Assembly (NCBI GenBank): GCA_963730585.1
Contig: CAVSSL010000007.1
Coordinates: 19,229 to 83,228, forward strand
Direction: 5' to 3'
Length of the DNA: 64,000 nucleotides
Source: Pedococcus_A sp963730585
GTDB lineage: Bacteria; Actinomycetota; Actinomycetes; Actinomycetales; Dermatophilaceae
The first letter of the stretch is position 1. Every line of letters starts with the position of its first letter. Below the pieces are notes generated by a model, which worked only from the letters and a program-made list of their open reading frames with translations, ran no database searches and was not told the DNA's origin. Of this stretch, positions 46,450 to 55,868 are shown one piece after another. Both the position numbers and the translations under genes were made by a program.

Positions 46450-47351
46450 GCGCCACCACCGAGACGGGCCGCACGTCGCGCCTGCCCGGCGGCCCCGGCG
46501 GCTCGGGCAGCGGCACCCGGCACACCGGGTGGCAGCGGCACCGCTCCTGGGTCCTGCCCGTCGCGGGTGCGGGCCTGGCGCTGGTCTTCCTCGCGCCCTA
46601 CATCGTCATGCTGCTCAACTCGCTGCGGCCGAGCGCGGACGTCGTGCAGACGCCGCCGACGTTCTTCCCGCGCGACTGGCAGCTCTCGACCTACTCGCAG
46701 ATCCTCAGCGACGAGCGGTTCCTCAACTGGCTCAAGACCTCGCTCATCGTCGCCGGCTCCTCGACGCTGATCGTCATCGTGGTCTCGATCCCGGCGGCCT
46801 ACTACACCGCCCGGTTCCGCTTCCCGGGCCGGATGGCGTTCCTGCTGCTGGTGCTCGTCACCCAGATGTTCTCGCCCACCGCGCTGGTCGTCGGCATCTA
46901 CCGCGAGTGGTTCAACTTCAACATGGTCAACACCTACGCCGCGCTGATCCTCACCAACGCGGCGTTCAACCTGGCCTTCGCGGTGTGGATCCTCCACGGG
47001 TTCTTCGCCTCCATCCCCAAGGAGGTCGAGGAGGCCGCGAACCTCGACGGGTGCAGCCGCTTCGGCACGCTGCGCCGGGTGATGCTGCCGCTGACCCTGC
47101 CGGGCGTCGTCACCGCGGTGATCTTCACGTTCATCGCGGCGTGGAACGAGTACGTCGTGGCGCTCACGCTGATGCTCGACGAGTCGAAGAAGCCGCTGAC
47201 GGTGGGCATCACCTCCTACGTCACCGGCTACGAGCAGCACTGGGACCAGCTGTTCGCCGCGGCGGTCATCGCGATCGTGCCCGTGGTCGTGCTCTTCGCG
47301 GTCATCGAGAAGCACCTCGTCGGCGGCCTGACGGCCGGCTCGGTGAAGTGA
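46446..47351 (+). CDS. ABC sugar transporter permease (MalG/UgpE type)
   Basis: 301 residues, ATG overlapping the previous stop by four bases. Six membrane helices and the EAA motif EEAANLDGCSRFGTLRRVML. Partner of the upstream permease. Stop overlaps the DeoR gene start. Confidence 0.92.
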   Translation: MSATTETGRTSRLPGGPGGSGSGTRHTGWQRHRSWVLPVAGAGLALVFLAPYIVMLLNSLRPSADVVQTPPTFFPRDWQLSTYSQILSDERFLNWLKTSLIVAGSSTLIVIVVSIPAAYYTARFRFPGRMAFLLLVLVTQMFSPTALVVGIYREWFNFNMVNTYAALILTNAAFNLAFAVWILHGFFASIPKEVEEAANLDGCSRFGTLRRVMLPLTLPGVVTAVIFTFIAAWNEYVVALTLMLDESKKPLTVGITSYVTGYEQHWDQLFAAAVIAIVPVVVLFAVIEKHLVGGLTAGSVK

Positions 47352-48184
47352 CCGTGCTCGACGCCGCCAGCGACCCCGCGCCGGAGCGTGGCCGCCCGCT
47401 GGACCGCGGTGCCCGGTGGAGCGCCCTGCTCGGCCTGCTCGCCGAGCACGGGCGCCTCACCGTCGCCCAGGTCGTCGAGGAGCTCGGCGTCTCGGAGGCC
47501 ACCGTGCGGCGCGACTTCGGGGAGCTCGCCGCCCAGCAGCTCGTCACCCGCACCCACGGGGGAGTCGTCGCGACCGCCGTGGCCTACGACCTGCCGGCCC
47601 GCTACAAGCAGGCCTCCGGCGACACCGCCAAGGACCGCATCGCCTCTGCCGCAGCAGAGTTCGCGCTCGAGGGCTCGGTCGTCGGCTTCAACGGCGGCAC
47701 CACGACGAGCGCCACGGCCCGTCGGCTGGCGGCCCGCTCCGACCTCGCCAGCTCCTCGGAGCGACCGGCGATCACCGTGGTCACCAACGCCCTCAACATC
47801 GCCACCGAGATGGTGCTGCGTCCCTTCATCCGGTGCGTCTCGCTCGGCGGGGTGGCGCGGCAGGAGTCCTACGAGCTCTCCGGGCCGCTCGCCTCCATGG
47901 TGCTGAACGAGCTGTGGCTCGACACGGTGTTCCTCGGCGTCGACGCGGTCTCGGCCCAGGCCGGGGCGACGTGCCGGCACGAGGGCGAGGCGGGCATCAA
48001 TGCCCTGATGGTGCAGCGGGCCGACCGCGTGGTCGTCGTGGCGACGGGCGACAAGGTGGGCCGGCGTGCGTTCGCGCGGATCTGCCCGACCTCACGCATC
48101 GACGTGCTGGTGACCGACAAGAGCGCGCCGGACGACGAGGTGCGGGCCCTGCGGGCGGCCGGCGTCACCGTCGAGCAGGTCTGA
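47348..48184 (+). CDS. DeoR-family transcriptional regulator
   Basis: 278 residues, GTG overlapping the permease stop. N-terminal helix-turn-helix (LTVAQVVEELGVSEATVRRDF, THGGVVA) and the C-terminal sugar-phosphate sensor domain (GFNGGTTTSATARRLA; DTVFLGVDAVSAQAG; DKVGRRAF). As in AgaR/GlcR regulators the effector should be a phosphorylated sugar of the pathway. Probably represses both divergent transcripts. Confidence 0.9.
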   Translation: MTVLDAASDPAPERGRPLDRGARWSALLGLLAEHGRLTVAQVVEELGVSEATVRRDFGELAAQQLVTRTHGGVVATAVAYDLPARYKQASGDTAKDRIASAAAEFALEGSVVGFNGGTTTSATARRLAARSDLASSSERPAITVVTNALNIATEMVLRPFIRCVSLGGVARQESYELSGPLASMVLNELWLDTVFLGVDAVSAQAGATCRHEGEAGINALMVQRADRVVVVATGDKVGRRAFARICPTSRIDVLVTDKSAPDDEVRALRAAGVTVEQV

Positions 48185-49166
48185 GTGGCAGAGGAATCCG
48201 TCACGGTGGAGGCCGTCGCCGCTGTCGACGTCGGGGGCACGCGCATCAAGGCCGCCCTGGTCGACCGCTCCGGCCGCGAGCTGGTGTCGACGACGACGCC
48301 GACCCCGCCTGGCCTGGGAGCGACCGGCGCCCTCGTCGACGCGGTGGGCGCGACCGTGGATGCCTTGCTGCGCAACAGCTCTGAGCAGGGGCCTGACGGT
48401 CCTGCTGGGCGCCTGCGGCGTGGTCGTGCCCGGCCTCGTCGACGACGCCCGCGGCATGGCGCTGTTCTCCGCCAACCTCGGTTGGCGTGACCTCCAGGTG
48501 GTGCACCCCCTCGAGTCAGCCCTCGGCGTGCCCGTCGCCCTGGGCCACGACGTGCGGGCCGGCCTGCTGGCCGAGGCCCGCTGGGGTGCCGCGCGGGGAG
48601 CCGAGAACGTCATGTTCGTGCCCGTCGGCACCGGCATCGCGGGTGCGCTCATGGTCGACGGCCGGGTCCTCCACGCCGGCGGGTTCGCCGGCGAGCTGGG
48701 CCACGTCATCGTCGAGCCCGGCGGCCCGGTGTGCGGCTGCGGCGCCAGGGGGTGCCTCGAGGCGGTCAGCTCAGCCGCCGCCATCGAGCGGGCGTATGCC
48801 GCGCGGCTGGCCTCCGCGGGTACGCCCGCCGACCGCGTGCGCGCCGACCGGATGAGCGCCGACCGGATGAGCGCCGACCGCATCGCCACCCTGGTCGCCG
48901 GCGGCGACGAGCTGGCCACCGCCGTGTGGGAGCACGCCGTCGCGGCGCTGGGGCGAGCGGTGGTCATGGCGGTCTCGCTGACCGGGGTCGACCTCGTGCT
49001 GCTCGGCGGCGGGCTGGCCCAGAGCGGCGACCTGCTGCTCGACCCGCTGCGGCGTGAGGTGGCCGGCGCGCTCACCTTCCAGCGGCCCCCCACGCTGGCC
49101 CGTGCCGCGCTCGGTGAGCGCGCGGGCTGCCTCGGTGCCGCGTGCCTCGCGTGGGACCTCACGTGA
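48185..49166 (+). CDS. ROK-family sugar kinase (apparent frameshift)
   Basis: About 326 residues after repair. Start AAVDVGGTRIKAALVD with the ATP-phosphate loop; near 48397, in GAGCAGGGGCCTG, one G too many breaks the frame, and the rest (ACGVVVPGLVDDA; VALGHDVRAGLLAEARWGAA; NVMFVPVGTGIAGALM; zinc motif GGPVCGCGARGCLEAVS) continues in the next frame. The zinc motif CGCGARGC is intact, so the protein is catalytic by type. Likely phosphorylates an incoming free amino sugar. A tandem MSADR repeat (RMSADRMSADRI) lies near residue 225. Confidence 0.9.
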
Positions 49167-50154
49167 TCGTCACCGTCACCCTCAACGCCGCGCTCGACGT
49201 CACCTACGTCGTGCCCCGCGTGGAGCTGCACACCAGCCACCGGGTGACCTCGGTGGCGCAGGTCGGCGGCGGCAAGGGCGTCAACGTCGCGTCGGTGCTG
49301 GCCCAGCAGGGTCACTCGGTCGTCGCGACCGGCCTGCTCGGCGGCGTCACCGGCGAGCTGGTGCGCGCCGACCTCGTCGCGCGCGGCCTGCCCCACCGCT
49401 TCTCGCCGGTCGCGGGAGAGACCCGGCGGGCCGTCACCGTCGTCTCGGAGGTCGACGGTGACGCCACCGTCTTCAACGAGCCCGGCCCCACCGTCACCGA
49501 CGACGAGTGGCACGGCTTCCTCGACGACCTCCGGGTCCTCCTCGCGGAGGTGCGGCCCCGGTGGTCGTGGCCTCGGGAAGCCTGCCACCCGGCATACCCA
49601 CCGACGCGTATGCCGCGGTCGTGCGCCTCGCGCACGAGGCCGGCGCCCTGGGCGTCGTCGACACGTCCGCGGCCCCCTTGCTCGCCGCGCTCGAGGCAGG
49701 ACCGGACCTCGTCAAGCCCAACCGTGACGAGCTGGCCGAGGTGACGGGTGAGACCGACCCGGTGGCGGGAGCCCGGCTGCTGCTCGAGCGGGGGGCACGC
49801 GAGGTCGTCGTCTCGGCGGGCGCCGACGGGCTGCTCGACGTGACGGTCACCGGTGAGGTGTGGCGCGCCGCGCTCGACGCCCCCTTGGCCGGCAACCCCA
49901 CCGGGGCCGGGGATGCCGCCGTGGCCGCACTGGCCGCCGGCCTCGCCGAGGGTCGGACCGCCCGGGAGTCCCTCGCCGACGCGGTCGCCTGGTCGGCCGC
50001 CGCGGTGCTCCACCCGCTCGCCGGCCACGTCCGGCCCGACGACGTCGGCCGACTGCGCGCAGAGGTGCGGGTCGAGCAGCTGGCCGCCGCAGACCCCACC
50101 CCACCGCACACCACCTCACCACAGGAGGACCGCCGTGCTCACCCCGCTCCATGA
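49163..50154 (+). CDS. PfkB-family phosphosugar kinase (apparent frameshift)
   Basis: About 331 residues after repair; GTG overlaps the ROK stop. Ribokinase/PfkB fold, 1-phosphofructokinase or tagatose-6-P kinase type: VTVTLNAALDVTYVVP, VGGGKGVNVASVLAQ, then a frame break near 49557 where one G is missing in GTGCGGCCCCGG, then VVVASGSLPPGIPTDAYA, LVKPNRDELAEVTGE and the catalytic-base motif GNPTGAGDAAVAALAAGLA. In an Aga-type pathway it would make tagatose-1,6-bisphosphate; in a fructose context, fructose-1,6-bisphosphate. Confidence 0.88.
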
Positions 50155-50967
50155 CGTGCTGCAGGAGGCCCGCGCCCAGGGCCGGGGCGTGGCCGCCTTC
50201 AACGTCATCCACCTCGAGCACGCCGAGGCCCTCACCCGCGCCGCGGAGCAGGTCGGGCTGCCCGTGGTGCTGCAGGTCAGCGAGAACACGGTGGCCTTCC
50301 ACGGGTCGCTGGCGCCCGTCGCGGCCGCGACCCGGGTGCTGGCCGAGCGGGCGAGCGTGCCGGTGGTGCTCCACCTCGACCACGCGGTGAGCGAGCCGCT
50401 GGTCGACGAGGCCCTCGGGCTCGGCTTCACGTCGGTGATGTTCGACGGGTCCCGGCTCGACGACGCCCAGAACCGCGCGGTGACCCGGTCAGTGGTGGAG
50501 CGCTGTCACGCCGCCGGGGTCAGCGTGGAGGCCGAGCTGGGGGAGATCGGCGGCAAGGACGGCGTGCACGCGCCGGGCGTGCGCACCCGGCCCGACGAGG
50601 CCGCCGCCTTCGCCCGCGACACCGGGGTCGACGCGCTCGCGGTGGCCGTGGGCAGCTCGCACGCCATGACCGAGCGCACCGCCGAGCTCGACCTCGGCCT
50701 CATCGCCGAGATCCGCGGCCAGGTGGAGGTGCCGCTCGTCCTGCACGGCTCGTCGGGGTGCCCGACGAGGGCATCGCGGCCGCCGTGCGCGCCGGCATGA
50801 CCAAGATCAACATCGCGACGCACCTGAACGCGGTGTTCACCGCGGCGGTGCGCTCTCGGCTCGAGGCCGACCCGCGGCTGGTCGACACCCGCAAGTACCT
50901 CGGTCCGGCGCGCGACGCCGTGCAGGCCGAGGCAGCGCGGCTCCTCGAGCTCGTCGCCCTCCGCTGA
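50135..50967 (+). CDS. Class II (zinc) ketose-bisphosphate aldolase (apparent frameshift)
   Basis: About 277 residues after repair. GTG preceded by AGGAGG and overlapping the end of pfkB by 20 nt. Class II aldolase of the GatY/AgaY/FbaA group: GVAAFNVIHLEHAEA, zinc-ligand HLDHAVSEPLVDEAL, VSVEAELGEIGGKDG. One G appears missing in CGTCGGGGTGCCC (near 50757); the C-terminal part GIAAAVRAGMTKINIATHLN, DTRKYLGPARDAV is one frame over. Cleaves tagatose- or fructose-1,6-bisphosphate to triose phosphates. Confidence 0.9.
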
Positions 50968-50971
50968 ACAC

Positions 50972-51046
50972 CCGACTTTGTATGCCGCAGGCGCGGCCGG
51001 GAGCCCGCGTGGCCCGCGAAGCCGCTCCCACGGCATACAAAGTCGG
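50972..51046. repeat. 75-bp palindromic element P75, copy 2
   Basis: Perfect 16-bp arms CCGACTTTGTATGCCG and CGGCATACAAAGTCGG; inner pairing GGGAGC/GCTCCC is offset but visible. It occupies the gap between the aldolase stop and the convergent nucS stop. Same 75-bp length as the copy at 35911. Confidence 0.8.
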
Positions 51047-51058
51047 AAGGACGGGACG

Positions 51059-51754
51059 TCAGAAGAGGCGGGTCGTGGTGTCGTCGATGCCGCGCAGCGC
51101 GTCGTAGTCGAGCGTCACGCAGCGGATGCCGCGGTCCTGGGCGAGGGTGCGCGCCTGCGGCTTGATCTCCTGCGCGGCGAAGACGCCGGTCACCGGGGCC
51201 AGGTGCGGGTCGCGGTTCATCAGCTCGAGGTAGCGGGTCAGCTGCTCCACGCCGTCGATGTCGCCGCGCCGCTTGATCTCCACGGCCACCGAGCCGCCGA
51301 GGTGGTCCTTGCACAGGATGTCGACCGGCCCGATGGCGGTCATGTACTCGCGCCGGACCAGCGTGTACCCGTCGCCGAGGGTGTGGATGTGCTCGGCCAG
51401 CAGCTTCTGCAGGTGGGCCTCGACGCCGTCCTTGATGAGGCCCGGGTCGACGCCGAGCTCGTGGGAGGTGTCGTGCAGCACCTCGTGGATGAGCACGCGC
51501 AGCCGGTCGTCGGACTTGGCGTGCTGCACCTGCCAGACGAGCGAGACGCCCTCGGCCACCTCGTGCTCCTCCGGCGACAGCTCGGCCATCGCGCAGGGCG
51601 GCGACATCCAGTTGAGCGGCTTGTAGGACCCGCCGTCGCTGTGCACGAGCACCGACCCGTCGGCCTTGACCAGCAGGAGCCGGGTCGCCAGCGGGAGGTG
51701 GGCGCTGAGCCGCCCGTCGTAGTCGACGCTGCACTTCGCAATCACCAGACGCAC
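51059..51754 (-). CDS. nucS: NucS/EndoMS mismatch-specific endonuclease
   Basis: Cleaves both strands at mismatches (G-T, G-G, T-T), the non-canonical mismatch repair of actinobacteria lacking MutS/MutL. 231 residues from the GTG giving VRLVIAKCSVDYDGRLSAHL. Catalytic core GPVDILCKDHLGG, VAVEIKRRGDIDGVEQLTRY. The C-terminus ends TTTRLF, a beta-clamp-binding-like motif. Full length. Confidence 0.96.
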   Translation of the reverse strand: MRLVIAKCSVDYDGRLSAHLPLATRLLLVKADGSVLVHSDGGSYKPLNWMSPPCAMAELSPEEHEVAEGVSLVWQVQHAKSDDRLRVLIHEVLHDTSHELGVDPGLIKDGVEAHLQKLLAEHIHTLGDGYTLVRREYMTAIGPVDILCKDHLGGSVAVEIKRRGDIDGVEQLTRYLELMNRDPHLAPVTGVFAAQEIKPQARTLAQDRGIRCVTLDYDALRGIDDTTTRLF

Positions 51755-51838
51755 AGTCGGACACCCTAACCCGGGCCGGAGGTCCCGTTGCACGCCTCGG
51801 CCACGCCAGCGCAGACTCAGGGGAAGAGGTGAGGTCCG

Positions 51839-52270
51839 ATGATGCCCCTTGCTGAGTACCTGGTCGGGTCCACGGTCGCGGTGACCGTGTTCTACACGGC
51901 TCTCTCAGCGCTGTACTGGGGCGTGACCGGTCGGCCCAGGTGGCCCTTCGTCGGCCTCGCCCGGCGCATCGAGGACGCCCAGGAGCGCCGCCGCCCGCCG
52001 CGCGAGCCCATCCCACCCGTGCTCCTCGGGCTCGAGCTGCGCCGGCTCGGGGCGGAGATGCAGCGGATCGACGCCAGCGACCTGCCGGCCAAGGCGATGC
52101 GGCTGCGGGCGACGACGGCCGCCTACGACTACGTGCTGCTCGAGTGCTGCCGCAGCCTCGAGGTGCCGGTGCCCGTGCCCGACCCCACTGACCCGGTGAA
52201 CACCCCCCTGACCAGCGACCAGCGGTTCACGGCCGAGTCCTCGCTGCTGGCGGCCGGCTTCACCTGGTGA
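51839..52270 (+). CDS. Hypothetical membrane-anchored protein
   Basis: 143 residues: one N-terminal helix (AEYLVGSTVAVTVFYTALSAL) then a charged, Arg/Glu-rich soluble part (RRIEDAQERRRPPREPIPP). No family I recognise; a homologous gene often accompanies nucS in relatives by position only. Convergent partner none; nucS is divergent, 85 bp away. Confidence 0.6.
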   Translation: MMPLAEYLVGSTVAVTVFYTALSALYWGVTGRPRWPFVGLARRIEDAQERRRPPREPIPPVLLGLELRRLGAEMQRIDASDLPAKAMRLRATTAAYDYVLLECCRSLEVPVPVPDPTDPVNTPLTSDQRFTAESSLLAAGFTW

Positions 52271-52406
52271 CGCCGGGGGACCTTTCCCGCGGTATGCCGC
52301 GTCGGCCGGCTCGGCGCCGTGTCACCAGCACCCGACCACCCGGGGTGGGGAGGGTCACGCCGGAGGGGTCTCCCAGCGGCATACCGCCTCTGACACACTC
52401 GGCCGC

Positions 52407-54185
52407 ATGGCTCGTGACTTCAGCACTGTCGGCGTGATCGGACTCGGCACCATGGGCGCCGGCATCGTGGAGGTGTTCGCCCGCAACGGCTTCGACGTCG
52501 TGGCGGTCGACGTGGACGACGCCGCGGTCGACCGCGGCCGCTCGCACCTCCAGCACTCCACCGACCGTGCGGTCAGCCGCGGCAAGCTCACGACGGAGGA
52601 CCAGGCGGCCCTGCACAGCCGGGTCACCTTCACCTCCGACCTGGGCGACCTCAGGGAGTGCCAGCTCGTCGTCGAGGCGGTGCCCGAGCACCTCGACCTC
52701 AAGAAGGAGATCTTCGCCAAGGTCGACGGCATCGTGGCGCCCGACGCGGTGCTGGCCACCAACACCTCGAGCCTGCCGGTCACCGAGATCGCCGTCGCCA
52801 CCAGCAACCCCAAGCGCGTCGTCGGCATGCACTTCTTCAACCCGGCGCCGGTGCTGAAGTTCGTCGAGGTCGTGCGCACCGTCGTCACCGAGGACGAGGT
52901 GTTCGAGGACGTCAAGGCCCTCGCCCAGCGGCTCGGCAAGCAGCCGGTGGTCGTCGGCGACAAGGCCGGCTTCATCGCCAACGCCCTGCTCTTCGGCTAC
53001 CTCAACCACGCCGTCTCGATGTTCGAGAGCCGCTACGCCAGCCGTGAGGACATCGACGCCGCCATGCGTCTCGGCTGCGGCTACCCGATGGGCCCGCTGG
53101 CGCTGATGGACCTCATCGGCCTCGACACCGCCTACGAGATCCTCGACACGATGTACAAGCAGGGCCGCGACCGCCTGCACGCCCCGAGCCCGATCATCAA
53201 GCAGATGGTCAGCGCCGGGCTGAAGGGCCGCAAGAGCGGGCGGGGCTTCTACACCTACGCCGAGCCCGACTCCTCGCAGGTCGCCGCCGACCACCTGACG
53301 CCCCGGCCCGACGGCGAGGCCGGCATCGAGAAGCGCACGGTCAGCCGGGTCGGCGTCGTCGGCTCCGGCACCATGGCGACCGGGATCGTCGAGGTCTTCG
53401 CCAAGGCCGGCTACGACGTCGTCTTCGTCGCCCGTGCCGACTCCAAGGTCGAGGGCGTGCGCGCCGCCCTCACCAAGAGCCTCGAGAAGGCCGTGCAGCG
53501 CGGCAAGCTCACCGAGGAGGCCCGCGACGAGGCCCTCGGGCACGTCACCGGCACCACCAGCCTCGACGACCTGCGCGACGTCGACATCGTGGTCGAGGCC
53601 GTGGTGGAGGACCTCGGCGTCAAGCGCGCCCTCTTCGAGAACCTCGACGAGATCTGCAAGCCCGGCGCCATCCTCGCCACCACGACCTCCTCGCTCCCGG
53701 TCGTCGAGTGCGCCGCCGTCACGAAGCGCCCGCAGGACGTCGTCGGCATGCACTTCTTCAACCCGGCCCAGATCATGAAGCTCGTCGAGGTGGTCTCGAC
53801 CGTCTCGACCGCCCCCGAGGTCGTCGCCACCGTGCAGGACCTGTGCGCCAAGGTCGGCAAGCACGCCGTCACCTGCGGCGACCGCTCCGGCTTCATCGTC
53901 AACGCCCTGCTCTTCCCGTACCTCAACGACGCGGTGAAGATGCTCGAGGCCAACTACGCCTCGGCTGACGACATCGACACCGCGATGAAGACCGGCTGTG
54001 GCCTCCCGATGGGCCCGTTCGAGCTGCTCGACGTCGTCGGCCTCGACGTGGCGCTCGCGATCCAGCGCCAGCTCTACCTCGAGTTCCGCGAGCCCGGCTT
54101 CGCGCCGGCCCCGCTGCTCGAGCACCTGGTCACCGCCGGCTACCTCGGCCGCAAGACCGGGCGCGGCTTCCGCACCTACGCCTGA
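52407..54185 (+). CDS. Fused double 3-hydroxyacyl-CoA dehydrogenase
   Basis: 592 residues: two full 3-hydroxybutyryl-CoA dehydrogenase modules in tandem. Module 1 (about 1-295): VGVIGLGTMGAGIVEVFARN, TNTSSLPVTEIA, GMHFFNPAPVLKFVEVV, KAGFIANALLF, GCGYPMGPLALMDLIGLDT. Module 2 (about 310-592): VGVVGSGTMATGIVEVFAKA, TTSSLPVVECA, GMHFFNPAQIMKLVEVV, RSGFIVNALLF, GCGLPMGPFELLDVVGLDV. Oxidises 3-hydroxyacyl-CoA with NAD+ in beta-oxidation or the butyryl-CoA route. Module 2 has SGTMATG where module 1 has LGTMGAG, so cofactor binding may differ. Confidence 0.93.
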   Translation: MARDFSTVGVIGLGTMGAGIVEVFARNGFDVVAVDVDDAAVDRGRSHLQHSTDRAVSRGKLTTEDQAALHSRVTFTSDLGDLRECQLVVEAVPEHLDLKKEIFAKVDGIVAPDAVLATNTSSLPVTEIAVATSNPKRVVGMHFFNPAPVLKFVEVVRTVVTEDEVFEDVKALAQRLGKQPVVVGDKAGFIANALLFGYLNHAVSMFESRYASREDIDAAMRLGCGYPMGPLALMDLIGLDTAYEILDTMYKQGRDRLHAPSPIIKQMVSAGLKGRKSGRGFYTYAEPDSSQVAADHLTPRPDGEAGIEKRTVSRVGVVGSGTMATGIVEVFAKAGYDVVFVARADSKVEGVRAALTKSLEKAVQRGKLTEEARDEALGHVTGTTSLDDLRDVDIVVEAVVEDLGVKRALFENLDEICKPGAILATTTSSLPVVECAAVTKRPQDVVGMHFFNPAQIMKLVEVVSTVSTAPEVVATVQDLCAKVGKHAVTCGDRSGFIVNALLFPYLNDAVKMLEANYASADDIDTAMKTGCGLPMGPFELLDVVGLDVALAIQRQLYLEFREPGFAPAPLLEHLVTAGYLGRKTGRGFRTYA

Positions 54186-54207
54186 GCCGGCTCACACACT
54201 GGGGCGG

Positions 54208-54238
54208 GTATGCCGCGTGGCCCGGCCACGCGGCATAC
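54208..54238. terminator. Perfect 31-nt palindrome after the dehydrogenase
   Basis: GTATGCCGCGTGGCC-C-GGCCACGCGGCATAC: 15-bp arms around one base, 22 nt past the stop. Built from two outward copies of the GTATGCCG word. A related hairpin follows the sigma factor gene at 56418. Confidence 0.7.
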
Positions 54239-54347
54239 GGCACCTCGCGTCATCGGAGGCGGTGGTCCTGTAACGGACCACCGCCTCCGTCGCGTCTGGG
54301 AGGGTGGAGCCGCGCAGAGCGGGACGAAGAGGACAAGGGGGACGGTC

Positions 54348-55865
54348 GTGCAGACAGACGACCGGCAGGACGAGCTGGAGGGCCTGCTGCGGCAGGTGTT
54401 CGACGACGCGCGGCGCGAGGGGAGCCGCGACCTCTCGGGGATCCACGCCGCGGCGTGGACCGAGGCGAGGCGGCTGCGCCGCCGGCGCCGCCAGCGCGCC
54501 GCGCTGACCGGGGTGGGCAGCGGGCTCGTGGCCGCGACCGTCGTCGCCGCGGTGGTGCTGGCCACGAACGCGACTGGCCCGAGAGCGTCCGAGCTGCGCC
54601 CGGCCGGCACCTCGAGCGCCACCTCGGCCGGCCACGAGCGCCGGCTCACGCCCGTGCTGGAGGGGCAGCCGGGCCAGGCCTACGCCATCCCCGACGTCGT
54701 GCCCGACCCGTTGCCCGCGGGCGTCTCGGAGCTGGCGCTGGCCCCCAGCCAGGTCGAGGCGGACACCGGTGACCTCGTGGGCATCGCGGGCTCCTGTGAC
54801 TGGCACAACGAGGCGGCCGTGACCACGCGGCTGCCGGTCGCCGGCCACACGTGGCGCTTCCAGACCGACGACGTGCCCGACACCGACGGCGCCTCCCTGG
54901 GGATCGCCGGCTTCACCACCGGCACCGGTGCGGAGGCGCTGCGCGACTTCCGTGCGGACGCGCTGGCCTGCGGCGTGTCCACCGACCTCGACCCCGTGTC
55001 GTGGCAGGGGAGGGACGGGCAGGACGCCTACCTGTGGTCCGGCACCTTCCGAGACGAGATCGGCAGCACCATGGTGCTGGCGGTCCGCCGCGTCGGTGAC
55101 CTCCTGGTGGGCTCGACCGCCCGCACGAAGCGGCCCGAGGACGCCCGACGCATCGCCACGACGTTCGTCGACTCCGCCGTCTCGTCCCTGTTGGCCCGGG
55201 ACTTCGCACCTGCACGCGGCGCTGCTCTCGCCAGCAGCGCGCAGGCGCCGAACCCGGCCTCGCGGCCCGGCGCGCCGGTGCCGACGCCGCTGCGCAGCCG
55301 ACCGGCCTACCGGGTCAATGCTCTCTTCCCCTCCGCGGCGGAACTGCCGACCGGGCTGGAGTACCGCGAGGGACAGCCCTCGTTCGACAGCCCGGACATC
55401 GCGCCGGTGATGGGCGCCCACACGTGTGACCCCGTCTCCGTGGCGGCCAAGGACGCGGGGCAGGAGAAGGGAGCTCGTCCCGTGGCCGGCAGCAACCAGA
55501 CGGCATGGCAGTCCGGAGCCGGCCTCCCCGACGCTGCAGCCGAGCTCACCGTGACCGGCTGGGCCAGTGGCACCGGTGCGGCACGGTTCAAGGACCTTCA
55601 GGAGAACCGGTTGTTCTGCGTGTGGACTCCCGCACAGGCGCGCGTCGCCTGGCCCGGCGCGGACCCGGCCACGACGTGGCTCTCCCGCTCGACCGTCGAC
55701 GGCGTCAGCCAGTTCGTGGCGACGCAGCGCGTCGGTGACCTCATCGTCGCCGCGGCTGTCAAGCACGCCAACGGGGAGACGGCCCGCCAGCAGGCAGTCA
55801 GCCTGGCCACCCAGATGGCCGCGGCGGCGCAGGCTTCGGGCCTCGACGCCGCCCAGGGGAAGTAG
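54348..55865 (+). CDS. Membrane protein partnered with the ECF sigma factor
   Basis: 505 residues, GTG start (VQTDDRQDELEGLL). Short cytoplasmic N-terminus with an amphipathic helix and an RRLRRRRRQRAAL cluster, one membrane helix (GLVAATVVAAVVLATNATG), and a large exported domain with two similar halves, each with SGTGAxxx-type phrases (GFTTGTGAEALRDF; GWASGTGAARFKDL) and VRRVGDLLVGS / TQRVGDLIVAA, suggesting an internal duplication. Three bases separate it from the ECF gene, so it probably serves as sensor or anti-sigma factor; no zinc-finger ASD motif HxxxCxxC is seen. Confidence 0.75.
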   Translation: MQTDDRQDELEGLLRQVFDDARREGSRDLSGIHAAAWTEARRLRRRRRQRAALTGVGSGLVAATVVAAVVLATNATGPRASELRPAGTSSATSAGHERRLTPVLEGQPGQAYAIPDVVPDPLPAGVSELALAPSQVEADTGDLVGIAGSCDWHNEAAVTTRLPVAGHTWRFQTDDVPDTDGASLGIAGFTTGTGAEALRDFRADALACGVSTDLDPVSWQGRDGQDAYLWSGTFRDEIGSTMVLAVRRVGDLLVGSTARTKRPEDARRIATTFVDSAVSSLLARDFAPARGAALASSAQAPNPASRPGAPVPTPLRSRPAYRVNALFPSAAELPTGLEYREGQPSFDSPDIAPVMGAHTCDPVSVAAKDAGQEKGARPVAGSNQTAWQSGAGLPDAAAELTVTGWASGTGAARFKDLQENRLFCVWTPAQARVAWPGADPATTWLSRSTVDGVSQFVATQRVGDLIVAAAVKHANGETARQQAVSLATQMAAAAQASGLDAAQGK

Positions 55866-55868
55866 CCC

